Under the pieces are notes generated by a model. It was not told the origin of the DNA. It worked only from the letters and a program-made list of their open reading frames with translations, and searched no databases. A DNA stretch of 48,548 nucleotides from SIAF01 sp046152955 (GTDB lineage Bacteria > Planctomycetota > Planctomycetia > Planctomycetales > Planctomycetaceae): the NCBI GenBank assembly GCA_046152955.1, contig JBJXGA010000067.1, positions 1 through 48,548 of the forward strand. The letters run 5' to 3'. This document shows, piece by piece, positions 9,298 to 17,340 of this stretch. Every line of letters begins with the position of its first letter. Position 1 is the stretch's first letter. The position numbers and the translations under genes were made by a program.

Positions 9298-9357
9298 AGC
9301 CACATTCGCCAGAATGTGGGTGATCGCTGCTCCGCCCACGTTCTGCCGAACGTGGCT
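9298..9357. repeat. Inverted pair of CCACRTTC hairpins (REP/BIME-like)
   Basis: Hairpin one is CCACATTC-GCCA-GAATGTGG at 9300-9319. Hairpin two is CCACGTTC-TGCC-GAACGTGG at 9336-9355. Read on the minus strand, the second copy has the same flanks as the first (AGCCAC before, GTGGG after), so the two are copies of one element in opposite orientation, 16 bp apart. The arrangement resembles bacterial interspersed mosaic elements built from REP units. Confidence 0.65.
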
Positions 9358-9402
9358 GCCGCCAGAATTCGCGGGCACCCCCGCGGGTGGCCCGCCCCCT
9401 CC

Positions 9403-9531
9403 AAAGATGGTCAACGGCGTTAAAGATGGCCTCAAAGATGGTCACAAAGATGGTCAATTGACCATCTTTGACAGCCGGGCCACAACCGCTTGATCACCCG
9501 GCAGTTAAGAAAAATGCCACGCCAAAGATGG
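9403..9531. repeat. AAAGATGG tandem array ending in a 26-bp perfect palindrome
   Basis: AAAGATGG occurs at 9403, 9422, 9434, 9446 and 9524, and inverted at 9462-9469. The copies at 9422, 9434 and 9446 form a tandem array with a 12-bp period. Positions 9445-9470 are a perfect palindrome with 13-bp arms centred on CAATTG. No coding reason for the repeat is apparent, although the 12-bp period would keep a reading frame. Confidence 0.7.
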
Positions 9532-9606
9532 TCAAGATTCTGCGACGGGCGACTTTTCTGCCGATTTCCTCCATTCCTGACTGCATTTCATAGCGCCCCC
9601 CACCCA

Positions 9607-9646
9607 GGCGAACGGCCCAGCGTCAGCAGACCGGCGATCAGGTGGC
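9607..9646 (+). repeat. Dispersed palindromic element, copy A
   Basis: This is the first of four copies (also 20366-20401, 20449-20483 and 33849-33893) of an element containing GGCGAACGGC followed by a CAGCGTAAGCTGG-type palindrome. This copy is the most diverged: CAGCGTCAGCAGACCGG. It shares the GGCCCAG variant with copy D. Confidence 0.55.
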
Positions 9647-9865
9647 CGATTGAACGTAAACCTCCGCTATGCGCAAACCGGCGTAACGAATTTATCCCCA
9701 TCAATCCACGCAACGACCCGGAGGTTGCAACGCCGTGCAAGGTGATCCCGATCGAGTACGCACGATTCCGACAGGCATATGATACAGTGAGGCGAGAAGG
9801 AAGAAGCGTCCGGCTGCCGCCCGAACGAAATCCTGGCACTACCACTGACCCTATGACTGGTAACT

Positions 9866-10678
9866 GTGGACATGGCCAAAACGAAGAAGAGAACGCACAA
9901 GTTGACCACTCGTTCGGCGACGCCCGCGCCGACACTGCCGCCCGACCGCTTGCTCGGCAACATTCGTTCACTGATTGAGTCGGCCCGCGAACATACCGCC
10001 CGCGCCGTGAACTCGGCCCTGGTTGGTCTGTACTGGCACATCGGCAAGCGGATACGGGAGGATGTGCTGCACGAGCAGCGAGCGGGTTAGGGGGAGGAGA
10101 TTGTCGCGACGCTGTCGCGACAATTGACGGCGGAATATGGCCGTGGCTTCGATCGCCGCAATTTGTTTCACATGATCCGATTCGCTGAGGTTTTCTCCGA
10201 TGAGCAGATTGTGAACGCACTGCGTACACAATTGTCATGGACCCACTTTCGCGAGCTGCTGTCGATCGACGACCGACTGAAACGCGAGTTTTACGCCGAA
10301 CTGTGCCGCGTCGAACGTTGGAGCACTCGGACGTTGCGCCACAAGATCGACCATTTCTTGTTCGAACGTACCGCGGTCGCCAAGAAATCCGACGAGTTAA
10401 TCGAGCAAGACTTGGCCGCGCTCCGCGACGAAGATCGGATCACGCCTGATCTGGTGTTTCGCGATCCCTATTTCCTCGACTTTCTGGGCCTGACCGGCCA
10501 GTACGCCGAAAAAGACCTGGAGCAGGCGATCTTGCGGGAACTGGAAGCGTTCATCCTGGAACTCGGTAGCGACTTCGCGTTTGTCGCGCGACAGAAACGG
10601 ATCACGGTCGATGGTGAAGATTACTACTGCGAAAGCCCAAAGGACGGGCCACGCGTTGACGGCACGCAGCAACCCTAG
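9866..10678 (+). pseudogene. Broken DUF1016/YhcG-type PDDEXK nuclease gene
   Basis: The frame encodes an N-terminal DUF1016 helical domain (NIRSLIESAREHTARAVNSA, LVGLYWHIGKRI) and then hits an in-frame TAG at 10088-10090, between EQRAG and GEEIVATLSRQLT. Intact relatives have tyrosine there, so one base change explains the stop. The same frame resumes with RRNLFHMIRFAEVF and the linker to the nuclease domain (ELGSDFAFVARQKRITVDGEDYY). It then departs from the family and ends CESPKDGPRVDGTQQP. The part after GEDYY that should carry the catalytic D-x-K strand is absent. Two independent lesions make function unlikely. Intact members act as nucleases possibly linked to restriction-modification or defence. 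It sits beside a damaged toxin-antitoxin pair. Confidence 0.85.
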
Positions 10679-10771
10679 TTGCGGTGGAAGGCCCAACCGC
10701 TCAAGATCGCTGTTTGGCCCAAACAGAACGCATGGCTAGTGGCGACGATTGCCCTCGCGTCACCTGCCGAT

Positions 10772-11548
10772 TTACCTGCGGACGATCCGCAGAAAGTCCT
10801 GATGGCAGGAGAAGCGATAGCCGCCAGTCGGTTGGCGAAACTGGTCGGCCACGTAGTTTTTCAAATCCTCCCAGCGTGGAGGGTGTTGCATCGGCTGCAC
10901 ATTCAGGATGAATTCGGCAATCCGGCAGGCGGTCTCCAGGTCGGTGGTTTCGATGTGGGCCGTGACGGTTTCGAAACGGGCCTCGAAGTCCGGCGTCGAT
11001 TGAGAGGAAAATTCAGCCTGGAGTTGAGCGAGGCCGTCGAGTTCGCCGCCGATAAAATGCCGGACCATTTGCATGCAGTCGGTCTGTGGATTCTGGATCG
11101 CGATGGCCAGCACGCCGCCGGGATGCAGCCACCCGGTCAGCCGTTGCGTGTTGATCAGCCACTCGGCACGCGGGATGTAATAGAGAATGTGCGAACAGAT
11201 GATAAAGTCGGCCTGGGAGCTTGGGAATCCCTGCGTGATTGTCCGTTCGATGATCTCGGCGGAAGGGCAGGCGACCCTCAGTTCCTGGACCAGCGAAGGA
11301 TTGGGTTCGATCGCGATGACCTTCTCAAACTGCGGCGCGAGTCGGGCGGTCAGTTGGCCGTTTCCGGCACCGGCGTCAATCAGCGTGTGACGCCGGGGAA
11401 GCCGAGCGATCTCGGCAGAGAGCCAGGCGAAGGCATTGGTTTTCTGGTCGGTGTGGTCAAGAAATGCCTGAAACGCCTCGCGGTAGGCAGGACTGTCCGA
11501 GGCAAATGCTTGAACGAACGGATTTCCAGCAGGGTTGCGGTCGTCCAC
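10772..11548 (-). CDS. Class I SAM-dependent methyltransferase
   Basis: The Rossmann-type SAM-binding motif I is DAGAGNGQL, followed by an acidic strand end (VIAIEPN) and the post-motif block ADFIICSHILYYIP; HPGGVLAIAI is the fourth strand region. The product is 258 residues from GTG at 11548, which has AAGGA 9 bp upstream. Longer in-frame starts at 11575 and 11554 are TTG codons inside the upstream toxin gene. The substrate is unknown; the overall pattern suggests a small-molecule O- or C-methyltransferase. Its start lies 3 bp beyond the stop of the truncated PIN gene, so it is transcribed with the toxin-antitoxin remnant. Placement directly at the broken end of that gene suggests a past rearrangement. 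Confidence 0.82.
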   Translation of the reverse strand: MDDRNPAGNPFVQAFASDSPAYREAFQAFLDHTDQKTNAFAWLSAEIARLPRRHTLIDAGAGNGQLTARLAPQFEKVIAIEPNPSLVQELRVACPSAEIIERTITQGFPSSQADFIICSHILYYIPRAEWLINTQRLTGWLHPGGVLAIAIQNPQTDCMQMVRHFIGGELDGLAQLQAEFSSQSTPDFEARFETVTAHIETTDLETACRIAEFILNVQPMQHPPRWEDLKNYVADQFRQPTGGYRFSCHQDFLRIVRR

Positions 11549-11550
11549 CT

Positions 11551-11895
11551 TCAATGGTCCTTGAGTAGTTTCCAATCAAACATGCTGTCCCAATGTGACA
11601 GGCTGTACCGCGCCGCGAGTTCGAGCGAATAATCCGCGACCTGTTCCGTTGGCAGGGCTATCGGGAACAGATTTCGAACGGCTCCCACGTACCGGACCAC
11701 TGCCGCCTGCGTAAGATCGCCGCGGTCTTGCCAATATCGAAGTTGTCTCATCAACACGCCTAAGACCTGCCCGAGCAGGATTGTCTGGGTCGGGCCTGAA
11801 CTGATTTGCCGTAGAAGTTCACGTGCCTTTGCCTGCTTTACGTGCTCGTCGCGGTCGAATCGGTAGATGAGCACATTCGTGTCAACGGCGTTCAT
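11551..11895 (-). CDS. PIN-domain VapC-like toxin, truncated and missing a key residue
   Basis: The N-terminus MNAVDTNVLIYRFDRDEHVKQAKAREL is a classic PIN start with the first metal-binding aspartate (Asp5). PIN toxins are Mg-dependent RNases. Two features suggest inactivity. In the segment GQVLGVLMRQL the usual acidic residue after QVL is glycine. The chain also ends SLSHWDSMFDWKLLKDH, just after the conserved HWDS aspartate, so the final segment with the last acidic residues is lost. The length is 114 residues, against about 130-145 for intact members. It overlaps the antitoxin gene by 14 bp, the usual toxin-antitoxin arrangement. It could still be a residual antitoxin-binding protein, but RNase activity is doubtful. 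Confidence 0.75.
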   Translation of the reverse strand: MNAVDTNVLIYRFDRDEHVKQAKARELLRQISSGPTQTILLGQVLGVLMRQLRYWQDRGDLTQAAVVRYVGAVRNLFPIALPTEQVADYSLELAARYSLSHWDSMFDWKLLKDH

Positions 11896-12106
11896 GAAGT
11901 TGTTCTCGAGTCAATCGCTTTCCGCGAGAGTCAATTGGAAATTCATCGCAAACACGATCCAATTCGGCGCAGGCGGCATTCCCTCGCGCGATGACTTCAG
12001 CCCATGTGTCGAGAGTGAGCCGCACGCGAGCACCCGTGGGGAGCAAAAGCTCCTCTTCTGGTTTCAACACGCCGTCAACGAACGTCGCCGTTACAATTTG
12101 ACTCAT
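11882..12106 (-). CDS. DUF104/AF2212-like antitoxin
   Basis: This is a 74-residue protein whose N-terminal half (TATFVDGVLKPEEELLLPTG, then ARVRLTL) matches DUF104 antitoxins of the AF2212/PG0164 type, which pair with PIN toxins. The C-terminal half is charged (SRGKRLTREQLHERR) and is the part expected to wrap the toxin. It is the first gene of the pair, and its end overlaps the toxin start by 14 bp. Antitoxins of this type usually repress their own promoter, which would lie just upstream of 12106. It looks intact, although its partner appears damaged. Confidence 0.8.
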   Translation of the reverse strand: MSQIVTATFVDGVLKPEEELLLPTGARVRLTLDTWAEVIARGNAACAELDRVCDEFPIDSRGKRLTREQLHERR

Positions 12107-12595
12107 TCCCGACCCCTATATTCTCGGAAGAATGCCCTGCTCACCCCTATTCTACGTGCAAATTGCCGTGGTGGCAATCGGCCTCACCCGCGTCCGGACG
12201 CAGCCTGTATCGGTCGCGGACGCTGGCAGCGTCCGCCAGTGTCAGGAGTGGCAGAGACACCGACACGATAACCCCCCGCCCCCCGCCCCTCACTACCCGT
12301 CACCCACCACCCGCTAACGGGGCCATCGCTGGCAAGCGGGTCGCCGACGTCGAGCGTTTTTTGCCGCTCTGACCCCGCCACCCGTCATGTCACCCGCCTG
12401 CAGATCGCCCAATTACGCTCCCCCCACCTTGTCACTCACACGGCGATCCTCTATCTTGCCGGTTCTCGTTGTTCCCTGCGTCGCTCCCTTTCAGTAGGGG
12501 GCCGATCGAGTGACGGAGCAGGAGAACCTTTTCCGGCGGCGCGTTGTCGTTGTGGCCGGGACTCAACGTTTTTTTCACGCCGGAAGGGCATTCCA
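12107..12595. other. 489-bp intergenic region upstream of aspS
   Basis: No gene is seen. It contains a perfect 9-bp hairpin at 12217-12237 (GCGGACGCT-GGC-AGCGTCCGC), a C-rich patch around 12280-12315, and a TTTTTTGCCGCTC segment near 12357-12370 that recurs near 38084. The promoters of the antitoxin (leftward) and aspS (rightward) must lie here but were not identified. Confidence 0.5.
12217..12237. repeat. GCGGACGCT hairpin
   Basis: Perfect 9-bp stem with loop GGC. A variant core, GGACGCTGGCAGCATCC, occurs at 38137-38153. It is an apparent short intergenic palindrome family. No downstream T-run is present, so a terminator role is not supported. Confidence 0.55.
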
Positions 12596-14362
12596 TTGTT
12601 GCGGACACACACGTGCGGCGAGTTGCGGAAAGATCATATCGGCCAGACGACGACGGTCTGCGGCTGGGTCGACAGCCGCCGCGATCATGGCGGATTGGTT
12701 TTTGTCGATCTGCGCGACCGGTATGGCAAGGTGCAGGTGGTCTTCAATCCCTCGCAGGGGCAGGAGTTACACGATCTGGCCGGAACCGTGCGGAATGAAG
12801 ACGTGCTCCGTGTTACGGGAGTGGTTGAGCCACGAGCTGACAAGGACGTGAATCCCAAACTGGCGACCGGGGAAATTGATGTCCGCGCCGCCAAGCTGGA
12901 GGTGCTCAACAAGAGTCGGACGGTTCCCTTCGAGCCCTCGACCACCACTCCCCCCAACGAGGAGTTGCGCCTCAAGCACCGCTTTCTCGATCTGCGGCGG
13001 CCACGCCTGCAAGAAGCGCTGATCTTCCGTCATCGGCTGACAATGCTGATTCGCGAGTATTTCGACCAGCACGGATTTCTGGAGATCGAAACCCCCATGC
13101 TGGGGCGGAGCACCCCCGAAGGGGCGCGCGACTACCTGGTCCCCAGTCGCGTCCACCCCGGATGCTTCTACGCGCTCCCGCAGTCTCCGCAAATCTACAA
13201 GCAGATTCTGATGGTCGCGGGCTTCGACCGCTACATGCAAATCGCCCGCTGCTTCCGCGACGAAGACCTGCGCGCTGACCGCCAGCCGGAATTCACGCAA
13301 GTGGACGTGGAAATGGCGTTCGTCGAACGGGAGGACATCCTGCAGACGATCGACGGACTGATCGCGTTTGTCATGGAGAAGGTTCGCGGCGAAAAGGTCC
13401 AGCTTCCACTGCCGCGGTTGAGCTACCACGAAGCGCTGGAACGGTTTGGCTCCGACAAGCCCGACCTGCGGTACGGCATGGAACTCGTGGACATCAGCGA
13501 CATCGCCGCGCGGTGCGGATTTGGGGTTTTCAAAAATGCGGTCGCCGGTGGAGGCCGCGTCCGCGGCTTGAACGCTCAGCAGGCGGCGACGAAATACAGC
13601 CGCAAGCAAATCGATGAATTGACCGTGTTTGTCAGCGATTTCAAAGCCAAGGGGTTGGCCTTTTTCCGCGTGACCGAAACCGGCCTGGATTCGCCGATTG
13701 CCAAGTTCTTCGAAGCGCCCGACCAGCAGGCCATCATCGAACGGTTTCAGGCCAAACCGGGGGATCTGTTGTTCCTGGTGGCCGACAAACCGGCGGTGAC
13801 CTCCGCCGCGCTGGGAGCGCTCCGCGCCCGCCTGGGAAAGGAGCTGCAGCTTTTCGATCCGCAGCAGATGCACTTCGCCTGGTTGCTCGATTTTCCATTG
13901 TTTGCCTGGAACGAAGAGGAGCGCCGCTGGGACGCCGAACATCATCCGTTTTGCAATCCGCATCCGGAGGACGTCGGCTATTTTGAAACCGACCCTGGGA
14001 AGATTCGGGCCACATCGTACGATTTGGTGATCAACGGCTACGAGGCGGCCAGTGGCAGCGTCCGCATCCATGATTCGGTCGTCCAGCAGAAAGTGTTCGA
14101 CCTCCTGGGGATACCCGCGGAAGAGGCGGAGAAGCGTTTTTCTTTCCTGCTGGAGGCGCTGCGCTTTGGTGCGCCTCCCCACGCCGGGATCGCCATGGGA
14201 CTGGACCGCTGGGTGATGCTGTTCACCGGATTTGACAACATCCGGGATGTGATCGCGTTTCCCAAGACGCAGAAAGCGGCCGATCTGCTCAGTGGCGCCC
14301 CCTCCACTGTCGATCCCAAGCAACTCCGTGAATTGTCGATCAAGGTCGATCTGCCGCAGTGA
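12596..14362 (+). CDS. aspS: Aspartyl-tRNA synthetase, TTG start
   Basis: This class II synthetase has 588 residues, as expected for bacterial AspRS. It has an N-terminal OB-fold anticodon-binding domain (about residues 1-110), the catalytic core with motif 2 (FRDEDLRADRQPEFTQVD, from about residue 220), the inserted GAD domain (about 280-420) and motif 3 (GIAMGLDRW). It charges tRNA-Asp. The segment RRDHGG carries histidine where strictly tRNA-Asp-specific enzymes have leucine. Histidine at this position is associated with non-discriminating AspRS, which also charges tRNA-Asn and relies on GatCAB; this is inference. The start is TTG at 12596, with GGAAGG 8 bp upstream; a second TTG follows at once. 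No in-frame ATG fits. Flanking genes are unrelated, so it is probably monocistronic. Confidence 0.96.
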   Translation: MLRTHTCGELRKDHIGQTTTVCGWVDSRRDHGGLVFVDLRDRYGKVQVVFNPSQGQELHDLAGTVRNEDVLRVTGVVEPRADKDVNPKLATGEIDVRAAKLEVLNKSRTVPFEPSTTTPPNEELRLKHRFLDLRRPRLQEALIFRHRLTMLIREYFDQHGFLEIETPMLGRSTPEGARDYLVPSRVHPGCFYALPQSPQIYKQILMVAGFDRYMQIARCFRDEDLRADRQPEFTQVDVEMAFVEREDILQTIDGLIAFVMEKVRGEKVQLPLPRLSYHEALERFGSDKPDLRYGMELVDISDIAARCGFGVFKNAVAGGGRVRGLNAQQAATKYSRKQIDELTVFVSDFKAKGLAFFRVTETGLDSPIAKFFEAPDQQAIIERFQAKPGDLLFLVADKPAVTSAALGALRARLGKELQLFDPQQMHFAWLLDFPLFAWNEEERRWDAEHHPFCNPHPEDVGYFETDPGKIRATSYDLVINGYEAASGSVRIHDSVVQQKVFDLLGIPAEEAEKRFSFLLEALRFGAPPHAGIAMGLDRWVMLFTGFDNIRDVIAFPKTQKAADLLSGAPSTVDPKQLRELSIKVDLPQ

Positions 14363-14516
14363 CGGGCTGAGGATTTTTGTCGTCTCCGTTCAAGATTTGA
14401 CCCGTTTCAGCGAACGATATATCCGGCGAGAGACAGCTTGTCTCCATCGCGCGGCGCGGATAATCTGATCGGATGCGCGTCGGGTGGATTCCAACCAACT
14501 TTTCGGGAGTAGTATC

Positions 14517-15230
14517 ATGCGGCAATGGACGACCAAGCTGGCGTTGTTGGCGGCCCTGGTGTTTCCTCAGGCGGTTCGGGCGGACGGGCTGATTTATCGG
14601 CTCCCCGAGGATGGGACGGGGGTTACCTACGACATGGAACTCAAACGGGGTCAGGGGATGGAAGTGGGGGTGAAAGCGTCATTCAAACTGAGTTCGGTCG
14701 GGACTGAGATGGTCAATGGAGACAAATGCCGCTGGATCGAAATTCGGCTCGCCTTCGCTGAAAACGGTCAGGAGCGAACGATCCTGTCGAAAATGCTGAT
14801 TCCGGAAAAGCACTTGGGGAAGGGAAAATCGGCAGGAGACAATCTGGTGCGCGCCTGGATCAAAATGGGCGATATGGAGGCGATGGAACTGAAGGACTTG
14901 AAGCAACCGCAGGCAGGGCCGCTCGCAGCCTTCCTGGCTGGTCCCGATCCAGCAGCGATGAAACTCGATCCGATCCCAGTTGAAAACGCCAAACTGGGAA
15001 AGCTGGAATGCGCGGGAGAAATTGCCAGCCATCAATTGGATCAGGGAGGAAACGTGGTGGATATGACGTTTGAGCACCGACTTTCCGAGAAAGCGCCGTT
15101 CGGGGTGCTGGCCTCCAAACTCAAATTCACCACGAACCGGGATGGGAACGTCGTGGAACAGGGTTCGGCGACGTTCACACTGACCGATATTTCGACGACG
15201 GCGTTGTCGGAGTTGCCGAACAATCGGTGA
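14517..15230 (+). CDS. Exported protein of unknown function
   Basis: The product has 237 residues from ATG 14517, which has GGGAG 7 bp upstream. That start gives a signal peptide (MRQWTTKLALLAALVFPQ, cleavage near AVRADG). A GTG at 14484 would add an unlikely 11-residue leader. The mature part is beta-rich and hydrophilic, with segments such as GVTYDMELKRGQGMEVGV, KCRWIEIRLAF and KLKFTTNRDGNVVEQGSATF. No catalytic motif or cysteine pattern is visible. It is probably a periplasmic protein conserved in planctomycetes; this is inferred from style rather than a recognised family. It stands alone between aspS and the convergent hemE. Confidence 0.75.
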   Translation: MRQWTTKLALLAALVFPQAVRADGLIYRLPEDGTGVTYDMELKRGQGMEVGVKASFKLSSVGTEMVNGDKCRWIEIRLAFAENGQERTILSKMLIPEKHLGKGKSAGDNLVRAWIKMGDMEAMELKDLKQPQAGPLAAFLAGPDPAAMKLDPIPVENAKLGKLECAGEIASHQLDQGGNVVDMTFEHRLSEKAPFGVLASKLKFTTNRDGNVVEQGSATFTLTDISTTALSELPNNR

Positions 15231-15242
15231 GGGGGGGAGGGG

Positions 15243-15272
15243 CTAGGCGCTAGGGATTAGGCGCTAGGGATT
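15243..15272. repeat. Short tandem repeat between convergent genes
   Basis: The 14-bp unit AGGCGCTAGGGATT occurs twice in tandem just after the exported-protein stop and before the end of hemE. It may be replication slippage; no function is evident. Confidence 0.55.
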
Positions 15273-15292
15273 TGAGCTTCAGGACTCAGGAC

Positions 15293-16342
15293 TCACGCCC
15301 CCTGCCCCAGTTCGTGGACCATTTTTACCAGGGCTTTGACCTGATCGGGATCGACTTCTGGCATGACGCCGTGGCCCAGGTTGAAGATGTGTCCGGGGCG
15401 GCCGGCGGCTCCTTTGAGAACGGCCTGCGTTCGCTGACGGAGCGTGGGCAGGTCAGCCAGTAACGACACCGGATCAAGGTTCCCCTGGACCGCCACGTCG
15501 TAGCCGACCGCCTTCCACCCCTCCTCCAGGTCGATCCGCCAGTCGAGACCAATCACATCTCCCCCCGCCTCCCGGCAGGCGGGGAGAAGCGCTGGATTGC
15601 CGGTGAGAAAATTGATCACCGGGATCCCCTGGGGCATCGCAGCGATGATTTGCCTGGTGTATGGGAGAACAAACTCCCGGTAGTCCGCCGGAGAAAGACA
15701 GCCCGCCCAGCTATCGAACAACTGGACCGCCTGGCAACCGGCATCAATTTGCGCCTGGAGGTAACGGATCAGACTGCGGGAGAGCCGTTCCATGAGCGCC
15801 TGCCACGCCCCCCGATCGGAAAACATCAGCCGCTTCGTTGCCAGATAGCTCTTCGAACCTCCCCCTTCTATCATGTACGAGGCGAGCGTGAACGGTGCCC
15901 CGGCAAAACCGATGAGTGGAATCGCGGGAGGCAGGTCGCGGCGCACCAGGCGGACCGTTTCGAACACAAACGCCAGCGACTGCATGTCGGGAACTTCCAC
16001 AACCCGATCGACTTCCCCGGCAGTTCGGATCGGATTGTGAATCACCGGTCCCTCTCCCCGCGCGTACTCCAGGTGGAGCCCCATCGGTTCCAGGATCGGG
16101 AGCAAATCGGCAAACAGGATCGCCGCATCGACATCCAACACGCGCTGCGCCGACAACGTCACCTCCGCCGCCAGGTCCGGGCGCTTGCAGAGTTCAATGA
16201 ACGAGACCTGGCTGCGGACCTGCATATATTCCGGGAGATAGCGCCCCGCCTGGCGCATGATCCAGATCGGAGTGGTGTCAACCGGCTCGCGGCGGCACGC
16301 CTTGAGAAACCGCGACGAGTGCCAGGGGGGAGTCTGCGTCAT
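15293..16342 (-). CDS. hemE: Uroporphyrinogen decarboxylase
   Basis: The product has 349 residues, normal for HemE, which decarboxylates the four acetate side chains of uroporphyrinogen III to give coproporphyrinogen III in haem synthesis. The UroD signature is clear near the N-terminus (WIMRQAGRYLPEY, about residues 27-39), with FADLLPILEPMGL and the second signature GFAGAPFTLASYMIEGGGSK. The C-terminal NLGHGVMPEVDPDQV block is also typical. The start codon overlaps the hemD stop (ATGA at 16339-16342), giving a hemD-hemE operon. The gene converges on the exported-protein gene at 14517. Confidence 0.97.
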   Translation of the reverse strand: MTQTPPWHSSRFLKACRREPVDTTPIWIMRQAGRYLPEYMQVRSQVSFIELCKRPDLAAEVTLSAQRVLDVDAAILFADLLPILEPMGLHLEYARGEGPVIHNPIRTAGEVDRVVEVPDMQSLAFVFETVRLVRRDLPPAIPLIGFAGAPFTLASYMIEGGGSKSYLATKRLMFSDRGAWQALMERLSRSLIRYLQAQIDAGCQAVQLFDSWAGCLSPADYREFVLPYTRQIIAAMPQGIPVINFLTGNPALLPACREAGGDVIGLDWRIDLEEGWKAVGYDVAVQGNLDPVSLLADLPTLRQRTQAVLKGAAGRPGHIFNLGHGVMPEVDPDQVKALVKMVHELGQGA

Positions 16343-17208
16343 GTCGGAGAAGTTCGTTTGAGTTTCAGAATTCGATCGGCGGACTGAGCAGTCGCCAGCA
16401 CCAGGTGCCCCATCTTGGGGTGTTCAGGTTCCACGTCGGGGGGGATCCCCAATTCGCGCAACGTCTCGCTGGCGGTGGGACCAATGCTGGCGATCAGACA
16501 ACGGCGGGCCGCCGCCAGCCAGGGGTCTCTCCCGGCCATCGACTCCGCCACTTGCAGCACGTGCCGCGCCTGCTGCGCGCTGGTGAACATCAGGACGTCG
16601 AAATCCCCGGCGACCGTTCGGCGAACCGCGTCCTGCAAGGGGCCGAGGTCGTCTGGCAAGGCCCAGCGATAGACCGGCACGGGCAAGACGTTCGCCTGGC
16701 GCTGGGTCAACCCGGCGTAGAGCTCCGGGCCGGGTTGCCCATATTCCTGCACCGCCACCCGTTTTCCCGCGACCGGCGCCTGGGTGTCGAGCAGCCCCAA
16801 CAGTTCTCGCCAGGTATTCGGTTCAGGAACCTGGTGGTCGATTCGCACCTTCCATTCCCGCAGCACGGCTGCCGGTTTCGGTCCGCGGACAACCACCGTC
16901 GTCCGCTGGAGCGCATCGAGAACGTCCTGGCGGGAATAGCGCGTGGCGAGGATCTCGGCCAAAGCCCGCGTGCCGACGCCGGTGAGGAGGATGACCATGT
17001 CGATCTCACCGGCAAACAACCGTTCGGCGAAGGTCCAGGCGGCCGGATTCTGATCGAGCGGAAACTCGCGCATCGACGGGGCGATCGTGACGACCGCCCC
17101 CTGTCGTTCAAGCAACGCGCGCATCTGGTCCCCCTGGCGACTCTCAAACGCGCAGACGCGCACTCTCGCCAGTAATCCCGTGGAAACATCTTCGCCAGTC
17201 GCACTCAT
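16339..17208 (-). CDS. hemD: Uroporphyrinogen-III synthase
   Basis: The product has 289 residues from ATG 17208 (MSATGEDVSTGLLARVRVCAF). A longer frame to 17265 has no better start. HemD closes hydroxymethylbilane to uroporphyrinogen III. The family is poorly conserved, but the two-domain pattern is visible: VILLTGVGTRALAEIL in the first half, VLMFTSAQQARHVLQ in the second, and the late block LIASIGPTASETLRELGIPPDVEPEHPKMG is diagnostic (given here as the segment near residues 240-270). The direct overlap with hemE strongly supports the assignment. No strong ribosome-binding site precedes the start. The divergent promoter region it shares with aroC is about 130 bp. Confidence 0.92.
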   Translation of the reverse strand: MSATGEDVSTGLLARVRVCAFESRQGDQMRALLERQGAVVTIAPSMREFPLDQNPAAWTFAERLFAGEIDMVILLTGVGTRALAEILATRYSRQDVLDALQRTTVVVRGPKPAAVLREWKVRIDHQVPEPNTWRELLGLLDTQAPVAGKRVAVQEYGQPGPELYAGLTQRQANVLPVPVYRWALPDDLGPLQDAVRRTVAGDFDVLMFTSAQQARHVLQVAESMAGRDPWLAAARRCLIASIGPTASETLRELGIPPDVEPEHPKMGHLVLATAQSADRILKLKRTSPT

Positions 17209-17340
17209 TCGGGCATTGTAGCACTCTTGGGATACGGTGCCACGCGGCGGCCCGATCGATTCCAAGCCTCACCGCCGGCTTGGAACAAAATCCGGCGTGC
17301 GTCGATTCAATCCGGACTGGGGATTTGCTACGTTGGAGCC

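Larger units (their letters stand above)
9237..9865. other. 629-bp repeat-dense intergenic region
   Basis: There is no credible gene. From left to right it holds two hairpins in inverted orientation (9298-9357), an AAAGATGG array with a 26-bp palindrome (9403-9531), and one copy of the GGCCAGCGT-type dispersed element (9607-9646). Such density marks this as the left edge of an accessory patch that also contains the broken nuclease and the toxin-antitoxin pair. Confidence 0.6.

Noticed and set aside
9403..9531. Possible replication origin iterons
   Set aside because: No dnaA, rep or parAB gene nearby and no AT-rich melting region.
12767..14323. 518-codon minus-strand frame
   Set aside because: Antisense to aspS; composition typical of a shadow.
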